Assembly: GCA_903813345.2 (NCBI GenBank)
Contig: CAIIXF020000010.1
Location: 11,969,181-12,033,180 of the forward strand
Origin: Owenia fusiformis
Lineage: Eukaryota > Annelida > Polychaeta > Sabellida > Oweniidae
Length of the DNA stretch: 64,000 bases
Direction: 5' to 3'
Shown here: positions 54,765 to 64,000 of the stretch, in pieces
Layout of the letters: each line of letters begins with the position of its first letter
Position numbering within the stretch: position 1 is the stretch's first letter
Made by a program: the position numbers and the translations under genes
The notes under the pieces: model-generated
Database searches by the model: none
What the model saw: the letters and a program-made list of their open reading frames with translations, nothing else
What the model was told of the DNA's origin: nothing

Positions 54765-55555
54765 TAATCTTTGTTCAGTAAAACATGATGGCAAATGTCA
54801 CAGAAATCAGAAGAGATCATATTTTAAAGTGTTTTGCACTTGTTTAAGTGTCTTAATGTTGAACATTAAGTCAGTAAACTTACTAGTACTACACCACTTA
54901 GCGACACTGTATTTGTGAACTGCTGAACTTCCAATGTAGTATTACCCTTAAAATAGCTATGTCCAAGAACTGTTTGACCCTTGTCTAATGTACAGCAGCA
55001 TGTAACACTTCAAAGTAGAAAGTTTGGTCAGTGATTGATGATAATTATTCATTTTTGAAAAGGAATGTGCATAAATGTACATGAAATAAGTTTCATAAGG
55101 GATGGTGTCCAAACATCAACAGTTGTAAGATTAGGAAGATAATTGGCTGTGGTTTAATCCCCACCCTCTTATAAAGAAAGATTGAAATGTTGATTCACAT
55201 ATTCGGGCTATAAAATAATATTTTAGTACCCAGTAGTTGGCGTTTTTACCCCTTAGTTTTCTTAGAATTAACTTTGTTCTTTTGTATCTGTTGATATCGG
55301 GACATCATCCCTAACCTAGTTCAATAAAAATCGTGATTGTTCAATGTTTGCCTTTAAATTTTACTATTGTTTCAATGTCATAGTTTGACTTTTGGACTTA
55401 TTGTACTTAGAAAATTGCAGAAGCTGAAAACTGTTCTAAATATTATGTAACATTTTGTTTGGTATGTTGAACATTGTCACCAGTACACCTTTGTACCATG
55501 TTATCAAGCCAATACTTCCAGTTCTTGGTACAACTGTAAATGAAGATTACCCCTG

Positions 55556-55690
55556 AATACGTTGCCAGCTTTTGCCAGGGGGGGGGGGGGGCACTTTTCC
55601 CCAAAAATCCAGGGGGATTTACATTTGACAACTTTGAACCAAAATCACTCGAAAAGTGTTCAGAATGGTTAAAAACGGCACGATTTTAAA
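55556..55690. repeat. Diverged fragment related to the element at 59758
   Basis: Shares GCCAGGGGGG, CACTTTTCCCC, AAAATCACTC, GTTCAGAATGGT and GATTTTAAAAGAAT-like blocks with 59758-59946; contains a poly-G run (55578-55591). Confidence 0.5.
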
Positions 55691-57269
55691 AGAATTTTTG
55701 GCTAGGGAGTGGTTGAATTCACAATATTATATATTTATTTATTTATATTCTGCATATTCCAACAGGGCTAAACTAAGACCTCTTACCAAAATTCTGATGA
55801 GTTTACACTATTGTTTTCAAGACTCTTACAAAATAGTTTATGCTTGATTTTCAAAGATGTAGGTACTTCCTCGTGGAAAGAACAAAAACATCAATTCAAC
55901 ACTGGCTGAAGGGTTATGTCATAAAAGCAAGAAGGCTACCTGGTTACCACTTGAGTCGTGTGGCATCAAAAATGGCTGACCATGGTTCTGAGAACATTGA
56001 AAGGGTTGCAAAGTTTTGCTAGATTAAGATTGTAATGCTCTATAGCCAGTCATAACCCATTGGATAGTCATGATTGTTGCCACAGTCTGAACTTGTAAAA
56101 TATAGTAATTTAAATAAAATAGGGTACATGATCAAAGTGCTATACTGAAACTGTTTTGACCGCAGCATAATATTTCCTGGTGAGAGCCCCTGTGTTGAAC
56201 TGGCTTTTTTCTAGTTCATTTCAGGAAAAGAAAGGTTTCAGCAATTTTAACAAACTTGATGAATGACTTGATGATGCTTTGTTGGTGGTATCCTACTCAG
56301 TATTTTCTGTCTTTGTCAGATATCTTCTTTCTTTTGTTCGGAAAACCTTGTTATATAGTATTAATCATTCTCATATCTTAAACCATTGGGCCCTCTGGAA
56401 TTAGTGTTTTGTGTTGATCATATATATTTTTTATCAAATCTTATCAACTGTTACTTTCTGAAGAAACGTGTTTCCTTTTTTATCTGACGTACAATAAAAA
56501 CGTTTTTTGGAAATAATTTACAAAAATCAAGTAATACAGAACAACCTTGAACCTTAACATGTTTTATGAATCATTTAACAATATTTGAATGAAAATCTGC
56601 CTTGAAATTGTTAACAACCAATTTCATCTTGTATAATCTACTGCTCAATGAATAAACATACATGTATATGTAAACATATATTGCAGAATGATGACTTATC
56701 ATATCAGGAATTTCCTTATCATCTACTGAGATGATATTTCTTGGTTGATTTGTTTGTATCAAAGACATAAATAACCCACATTACCCTTTACAAAAGCCTG
56801 ACATGTTTATACTCTTTGAATGAGAAAACATATTCTGATCCAGTATACTAAGCTATAATGCCAACAGGCCTGTCACCTCAACTTCAAAGGGTTATCTAAC
56901 TAATTTTCCACTACTTGAGTTACAATAAAATGAAGAAAAATAGTCAAGAGCTGAGTGATCTACTGTTTTCACAGTACATGTGCTATATAACCCAGATTGA
57001 GCCAACTTTCATTAGGAAGTCACAAAACCACTCAGTGTTATAAAATATATCAAAATATAGCTATATATTGATTTTTAGAGGGTTCTTTGACTTTCTTTAT
57101 ACAATACTTCATTATAAGTTTAAGTGTTATATTGATTAGATTTTATTAAGTTGAGGTATACCATTTTAAAGTACAAATGAATTTATGGCGGCGATGGTGT
57201 GGAATAATTGTAGTAATTTACTTCTTTCATTTCTGATTATATATTTTGTGTTCAGCTGTCACTGATAGT

Positions 57270-58158
57270 CACCCTTGGTATACGCAGCTAACGAAAATTG
57301 ACCGGTATGGGTCAAAAGCTGGACCGGTACGGGTTAATGGTTTTATTTGAATTTAAAATAGCCATAACTTGCTCAATATTGACTTCCTCGTGTCTAATTT
57401 GAAATATATGATGCCTCCCGATGCTTTTAAGTACCCCAATTTTTTACAGATTTTTAAACGGACCAAAACTCTCTAAATGCGCATTTATGCTCTTTTCTCT
57501 CGAGAACGACTGTCTCATTTTCACAATAACTTTTATTTAGTACTTCTAACATATAAGATCTATTTTTCCCCATCAAGGTATGATGTAAATGACATGCTAT
57601 TTACATCTTGTGAGTTTCAATGACGCGCGTTTGATTTTATAAAAAATGCCAAACTTTGTGACAAAGAATTTCATCCTGCTTGCAGCGAGAAGACGGACCG
57701 GTTCGGGGCAATCTGCTTGCAGCGAGAAGACGGACCGGTTCGGGGCAATAGCTGATGAAATTCTTTGTCACAAAGTTTGGCATTTTTTATAAAATCAAAC
57801 GCGCGTCATTGAAACTCACAAGATGTAAATAGCATGTCATTTACATCATACCTTGATGGGGAAAAATAGATCTTTTATGTTAGAAGTACTAAATAAAAGT
57901 TATCGTGAAAATGAGACAGTCGTTCTCGAGAGAAAAGAGCATAAATGCGCATTTAGAGAGTTTTGGTCCGTTTAAAAATCTGTAAAAAATTGGGGCACTT
58001 AAAAGCATCGGGAGGCATCATATATTTCAAATTAGACACGAGGAAGTCAATATTGAGCAAGTTATGGCTGTTTTAAATTCAAATAAAACCGTTAACCCGT
58101 ACCGGTCCAGCTTTTGACCCGTACCGGTCAATTTTCGTTAGCTGCGTATACCAAGGGC
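57270..58158. mobile_element. 889-bp near-perfect palindrome
   Basis: Arms 57271-57675 and 57754-58156 are about 98 percent identical when inverted (roughly seven differences noticed in 400 bp). The loop 57676-57749 is a tandem duplication of a 37-bp unit. GATAGT occurs at both edges (57264-57269, 58159-58164), a possible 6-bp target duplication. Six ACCGGT sites are arranged symmetrically. No coding. Confidence 0.8.
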
Positions 58159-58289
58159 GATAGTGAAAATCTTCATTTACTTTTTGATCTTAAAGCATTA
58201 ATCTGTTAAAGGTCCCATATAAAGTTTAAACCACTATATTTTCAAACTTTGCATGAGGCCTTTAATGTGATTCAACAGATTCAACTGTT

Positions 58290-58690
58290 GAATGAAACAG
58301 CCCCACCCCTACGACCGGTACCCATATTTTGACGATGAAATCTGATAGGCTCATACCCTGCGTGCAGAGTCTAGTTAAACTACACTCTGCCTAGTAGAGA
58401 CCATATTACAGTTTAGTAGCCCCGCCCCCGCGGTGGGTACCCGTGGCAGTTTGAGTAATAAATCACTTTTGACCTACGCGCTGACCTTTCTTCCACCAAT
58501 TAGCGAGCTTGAAGAAACATATGCCAAAGGTTTACAGGTTTATTTTAGTTTGAAAGAGTGAAGACGAAGCTCTCTTTTAAGAAGTGAAGTCAAACGAAAG
58601 CAAAGGGTAATAGGCTCAGTGAGTTCAGAGATTTATTATAAACTGAGTGAAGGTGAAGCTCTCTTTTAAGAAGCAAAGTTGAACTAAGCC
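58290..58690 (+). repeat. Older, diverged member of the TACCCT family, split by copy 2
   Basis: 58290-58353 (GCCCCACCCCTACGACCGGT) and 58611-58690 (GTGAGTTCAGAGATTTATT, GAAGCTCTCTTTTAAGAAG) match inner parts of the family and become adjacent once the younger copy is discounted. Confidence 0.5.
58354..58610 (+). mobile_element. Mutator-like MITE, copy 2 (9-bp TSD), internally deleted
   Basis: Same ends as copy 1 and exact 9-bp flanks ATAGGCTCA (58345-58353, 58611-58619). About 120 bp of the middle, including the CRE-like site, is missing. Confidence 0.85.
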
Positions 58691-59757
58691 CTCTACTATC
58701 TATAGAAAAGATAAGGAGAGATTGCTGATAAATCAGAATGATGGAAAATTGTATACAATCGATCAAACAAATACCATTCATAAATAATTCAATTTTAATT
58801 GATTTATTGTTCTAATTGTATTCTATACAGCAAATCAACATTAGGAAATTAAATCCTAATTGCTTTCGTATGTACCTTTTCATGATTCTTTTATATTGGT
58901 AATTAATGATAGTTTATCTCTAATCTATGTCATTATCCAGATAATTTACTGATATAAAATAAATAAGATATTTACCATGTATTTGTACTTCTTGATTGGA
59001 AGCAATGGGTCAATGAATCTGACCACTATAAACAAAGTTTCTCTCGAATTTCTCACAACAGGCTTAAATAAATGAAATCAACAGGCAAAATTAATGAAAA
59101 TCATGAATTTAACATGGAAAAGTTCAAACGTCCCTAAAAACAACAGGCGATTTTGTGAAAATATCCGGTGAAACTCGCCTGTTGCCTGCTGCTAATGAAA
59201 TATAAGATAATTGAAATCTCATGATTATTATATGGTACTTTTTGTGGTGGTGAGTGAATGGTCATGGAGTCTCGTTATTAGAGAGATTAACTCATTGCTG
59301 ACCAACCCTGAGATATATCTCAATGACATCATAATCGTATGTGACCAACCCCGAGATATCTCAGGGTGCTGTCCAGTAATTGTCACATAATCTGTACCAG
59401 TTATCTTACCAAATATTCTAGTGGTCACTGGGGGAACCTGGTAGGGTGCAATTGAAATATTTTGTCATTAGGTCAGTGACCTAAAGGGAGAACTAATCAA
59501 CAGAGAACCATAATTCTGCACATTCACTTACAAGATTTAAAAAAGAAACATGTATCTTAACATCCCTCCCTAGTAATCTGATGTCTCGTTCAGTTCAATG
59601 ACCGCAATTTGTTTGCTGAAGCCACTCCAGCGAAAACTTATTTCAATTAAACACCTATCCTGAATTCATCTAATTTATTAGTACCCTCTGACTTTGAACA
59701 TAGATTTCACAGTTTAGTGTTCAACCAATTAGAGAACAGCACATCATCTCAATAATA

Positions 59758-59946
59758 CAGGCCAGTAACCAGAATTTTCCAAGGGGGGTTCACTTTTCCC
59801 AAACATTCTAGGGGGGTTCACTTTGGCAATTTTGGCCAAAAATCACTCAAAAATAGTCAGAATGGTGGAAAACTGCATGATTTTGAAAGAAATTTTGGCC
59901 AGGGGGGTTTGCCGGAACCCCCTGAACCCCCCTGGCTACAGGCCTG
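59758..59946. mobile_element. 189-bp MITE with CAGGCC ends
   Basis: Ends CAGGCCAGTAACCAG and, inverted, CAGGCCTGTAGCCAG are flanked by TA. Next to each end is a G-run plus GGGGGGTTCACTTT-like sequence. Nonautonomous. Confidence 0.7.
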
Positions 59947-61016
59947 TAATATATGCAATATCAGTTAATTGTGACAAGATCAGATAAGGTCTAAGAGTCA
60001 AGGTAACGTTGCCCACATAGGGTAATAAACTGTCCGACTTATACTGTCCTGCGTTTACTTCAGCTAATTTATGTTTTACCTAAGACCTAGCTGTCATATG
60101 AAAAATTTATTCTTCAAAAAACCTATGTACTTTTAATTTCTATGATCAAAATTTAGCAAGAAGGTTTTTAAAATCAATTTACTCTAATCAGTAAGACAAG
60201 TCAGTTTTTTTAACTTATTCTATGGTATCATATCTTTTTATGTCCCATCATTTTTTTGTTGTTGTCGTTTGGAAATTAATACTACTAGTTTTACTGGTTT
60301 GCATGCTAAACCATAGCATGCTATGTGAATTAGATCAACTTTATTTTTCCATTGTTTTGATTAAACATAACAATATGGATTTGAGCATTGTTTTCTATAT
60401 CTTCATATTTCTTGTCACGTAGCTATATCAATTACATCAAGGAAAACAAAGTTTTATACAAGGATGAATAGTTTTATTTACATCCCTCAGCTTTAATTGC
60501 CTATTGTATGACAATTTTGGAAAATAAAAATTCATATTATCTAATGATGATGAAGATGATGTGAAAATAAATAAAGTTTGAAACACAAGGCTAAAATAAG
60601 TCAACAGACCACAGTGCTTTTCTAAATAGAAAAGTACAGACCTAAAAAATTAACATGGTTGGACTCAAAATTACAAGTCACAGCTTTAATGCATACAGTA
60701 TAATATACTGATATATATAAATGTTTATTCTGTGTAAAGTAACATGTTTGTATTTTTCTCTTACGAACTGTGTGTGTATTGATTGCTTATTGTTAGGAAC
60801 AAAATACAACCTGAAATAACCTGGTGATTCACAATTTAGGGCTACACCCAAAATATTGTCATTGTGCTGAACCAAGTTATTACTGGCTACAGGCTGACAT
60901 AGAAGAACTGACTTGAGTAAAATATAACTTAAAGATGTATATTATTGAAAGTGTTATGCTTGAAAAATGAGCCCACAAATACAGGTGAACTACTGAAGGT
61001 ACCTGAGGTACATATA

Positions 61017-61490
61017 CAGTAAAACTTGTCTAATCAGAATGTTATTGTGGACTAGCTTAAAGTGTTCAGATTTCGAGGTTTTTGCATCTGCCTGATTTGA
61101 AAGAATTATAATTGCAATCTCAATGAATATTGATATTTCTATTGACCACATAACTTTATAGCATTTCAAAATCCAATTCAGATGAAATTAGTCACGATAG
61201 AAAGATCACGCTATTATTTAGACCATTTGATGTTTTTTCAAAAGTTTTGAAAATCATAACAAATCAGTGTTGAGAAATTTTGTGAGAAATATGTGTTATT
61301 TTGTGAAAAGTGTTCAGATTATACAGGTTAATTTTTCAGATACGAGTGTTCACTGTTCAAATTAGGAAGTGTTCACATTTCAAGGTTTTTTAACATGGGA
61401 GCCAATGGGACCAAAAATAAGGATGGAAAAAACTGTTCGTACTGGAAGGTGTCCAGATTAGCCAGGTGTTCGGATATTCAGGTTTCACTG
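61017..61490. mobile_element. Pogo/Tigger-like MITE
   Basis: Ends CAGTAAAACTTG and, inverted, CAGTGAAACCTGAATATCC are flanked by TA (61015-61016, 61491-61492). The interior has the repeated GTGTTCAGATT/GTGTTCACATTTCAAGG blocks shared with 6275-6425. Consistent with pogo-type MITEs. Confidence 0.65.
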
Positions 61491-61751
61491 TATATGGAAT
61501 TATATCATTGAACATCAATGCAATGGCACCATTTGGTCCATTTCTTGGGGCTTACTAGCTGATTGTAGGCCTTCGTTCTCTTTTATAAATCACTAGTTCT
61601 TGATAAGTACAGTCTAGTGACGTACACTGTGTATGTTACAGTATGCTTGCTTTAGCTGTGAACTGTCTTAACTGGTCAGAAGTTGTATTAATTCCACTAA
61701 AACAACAGAAGAACTCAGTGGCTCATTTCTACTTCTGCTCTACATATGGTA

Positions 61752-62122
61752 TACCCTTTGCATTCGTTTGACTTCACTTCTTAAAAGAGAGCTTCGTCTT
61801 CACTCTTTCAAACTAAAATAAACCTGTGAACTCACCGCGCCAATCAGTGTTCGTCGGCCAAATTTGACCGACGTTCTATATATGGTCATTCCTTCTGACG
61901 TCATCGTTGAGCCCGGATTTGACCAATGACATGCGCATAGAACGCATTTGGCGTATGTTTCTTCAAGCTCGCTGATTGGTGTTAGAAAGGTCAGCGCGTA
62001 GGTCAAAAGTGATTTATTACCCAAACTGTCACCGGTACCCGTCGTGGGGGCGGGGCTACTTAACTGTAATATGGTCTCTACTAGGCAGAGTGTAGTTTAA
62101 CTAGACTCTGCACGCAGGGTAC
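61752..62122 (-). mobile_element. Mutator-like MITE, copy 3 (9-bp TSD)
   Basis: Minus-oriented copy of the 44611 family, 371 bp, flanked by exact 9-bp repeats CATATGGTA (61743-61751, 62123-62131). Very similar to copy 1, including the TGACGTCA near 61899. Confidence 0.85.
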
Positions 62123-62754
62123 ATATGGTACTTTCATACTTAACAAAATTATGAACATCCTGCTCTGGGTTATGACCTTAGTTCAAATTGTTTTCGTCTG
62201 GAATGAACCAATATCAAAAAACACTGAAACACTTTGTTCAAGTTGATCTGAAAATATTTTGCAGATTCATGTCGTATTCCGATGTCATGTCTATGTTACT
62301 AGGATGTCAGTATGGAAGTCATTTCACGAATCATGATGCCACTTTCATGTCATTTAGATAACATGTTGTAGAGATGTAATGTCAGTTTCAAATCATTTTA
62401 AAATCAGCTCCATGTCATGTTATGGGGTCAATTCATGTCATTTTGGTGTCATGTCTATTTGGGCTATCCATGCTGGTAGATGAAGTAAATAGGGAGTGGT
62501 GCAATTCGTATTACTACTACTACAAGTACAGTCAAGTTCTTTTGAAGATATACAATTCTCAGATGGTTCAATATAATTACAGGTTATATCATGAGAATAA
62601 ACTTGAGGTGATAGCAACTGAACAACAAAATTTTAGGAGATCATTTTGTTATCATTTCCAATGTCATTATCATTTCCAATGTCGTTATCATTTCCAGTGT
62701 TCTCCCCTGGGATTTTTCTCAATTAGGTTCAAAATTCTTTATTTTTCATGTTTT

Positions 62755-62865
62755 TTTCCATTTTCAAGTGGGTGCAAATGTTTTCTCAGGTGGATGCAAG
62801 CCTGTTATTAAACTCTCAAGTGGCTGCAGCATCCACTAGGTTTAAAACTGGGGGATCACTGATTT
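62755..62865 (+). repeat. Dispersed repeat (AAGTGGGTGCAAAT family), copy c
   Basis: Contains TTTTCAAGTGGGTGCAAATG, CTCAGGTGGATGCAAGCCTG and CTGGGGGATCACTGATTTGG, in the same order as copies a and b. Confidence 0.65.
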
Positions 62866-64000
62866 GGATATTTTTCATGTTTATCATGTAGAATATACCT
62901 GAGGTGATAGCAACTGAACAAATAAGCTTTAGATCATTTTGCTATCAAATTTTGAATATTATTCATGATTATCATGTAGCTCGCCAATTACAGAGACCAA
63001 CCTGCATGTTTGCTGTTTCATAGATTGATAAGTGGATGATATAGGCAATAAACATCTGCTTGTCTAGTATGACCTCCTTTCTCTGTCTAAAATATTACTA
63101 TTACAAGTCTTATTTCATATTCAATGCTGAAATTATAGGGGTTTTGTTATTAGTTCTAGATTAATGAAATTTGAAACCAAATTTTGGGAAAAAATTGTAT
63201 TTTTCCCCAATTATAAACTTTAATCAACTCTGTTAAAAATGATTTTGTTGAGTATCATTTGTTGTAGAAGGGCTATTTGGTCAAGGCTGAATGATGAATG
63301 TATCAGTGTCAGGAAAGTATGGTAAATGGAATCAAAATAGACACTCTTCTCAAAGGAGGTAAATAATTCATACAAGAAATCAATAGCTGCGGTAGTAATC
63401 TATTGTTGCTACTTAAGCTTCACATCGGTATTTGTCACGTCAACCCATTACTAACAACTAACAAAATAGGTTACCACTTATATTGAGCCAATATGTTTTT
63501 GAGGTCATCATTATGTCATGTCACGTCACTCTGACTTCTATTCTATTCAAGACACCTGTTGGTAAAAAAAAGAGTATTCAGTCTATAGTATAAGCCCCTT
63601 GAATGATTCCTTTTTAGTCCTGTAGGTGGCTACTAATTGAGTGATAAGATCTTATGAATGACCACATAAATCACAAGTTTGCATGACTTTTCAGCTCAGT
63701 GATTATCTAGAGAGCATATCAAATTCATACTGGTGTACACTTTTATATTTGATTAAGCAGTGTATTGGTGTACACACATTCTGATACTCATAGCATCTTT
63801 CTGTTTCACCTGAAACATGCTCTGATATTATGAGGCATATTCTGTGATCTGAGCACATCAGATGGGAAGAGTTATAACTGTCAATAAGTGTGATAGTTAT
63901 CATGTAATCATTTACCTAATGTCAATACATTACATAATAGGCATTGTATTTAACAGCAGATATTAGCACAGGTATGTGTACACAAGTTTAATGACCCCAA

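Larger units (their letters stand above)
39947..64000 (+). other. CHSY intron 1 (probable), transposon-filled; no further exon seen
   Basis: After the donor at 39947 no plus-strand ORF resembles the next CHSY segment anywhere to the window end, so the intron is probably more than 24 kb. The repeats inside are listed separately. Stretches 39947-40835, 46693-48646, 48900-49198, 52816-54377, 54765-55555, 55690-57263, 58691-59757, 59947-61014, 62132-62754 and 62866-64000 hold only AT-rich sequence with short chance ORFs; I see nothing supportable in them. Confidence 0.7.

Noticed and set aside
55656-56022. ORFs considered as the next CHSY exon
   Set aside because: No match to the expected continuation after the N-terminal transferase half and no convincing acceptor.

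Overview
The window is 64 kb of AT-rich, intron-rich animal DNA, dense in transposons. Two conserved animal genes lie head to head: a complete RPRD2-like gene on the minus strand (coding span 38211 down to 9470, ten coding exons, 1263 codons before the stop) and the first coding exon of a chondroitin sulfate synthase (CHSY1/3-like) on the plus strand (39179-39946). About 1 kb separates their start codons. The gene content and the Tx1/L1-, CR1-, hAT-, Mutator- and mariner-like repeats fit a marine invertebrate, most plausibly a lophotrochozoan such as a bivalve. I cannot fix the phylum from the sequence alone.

Layout. 1-9469: DNA downstream of RPRD2, with no gene; it holds palindromic and TIR elements, a Mutator-like element carrying an internal minisatellite, a hAT-like element, a mariner-like deletion derivative and a tRNA-derived SINE. 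9470-38211: RPRD2. Its introns hold an ORF-intact LINE (12506-17179), a CR1-like LINE broken by a fold-back element (about 20298-22310) and a Tx1-like LINE (23860-29815). That last LINE is split by a very young LTR element with identical 419-bp LTRs (25415-28091). The introns also hold minisatellites, two hAT MITEs and other TIR elements. 38212-39178: probable bidirectional promoter. 39947-64000: probably all CHSY intron 1, with no exon recognised. It holds a 5.6-kb fold-back element with tandem-array arms, a three-level nest (hAT > LINE > TTAA palindrome), an 889-bp near-perfect palindrome and three copies of a Mutator-like MITE with exact 9-bp target duplications.

Function. RPRD2 is a nuclear reader of the RNA polymerase II C-terminal domain; CHSY is a Golgi glycosyltransferase. 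Nothing links the two jobs, so any shared promoter would be positional. The most unusual objects are mobile. One is the LTR element whose only ORF puts two zinc knuckles before a coiled coil. Another is the fold-back element with mirrored 367-bp arrays and a duplicated small ORF. A third is the Mutator-like element whose end motif has been amplified into an array. Target-site duplications, read by eye, give an order of insertion in several places.
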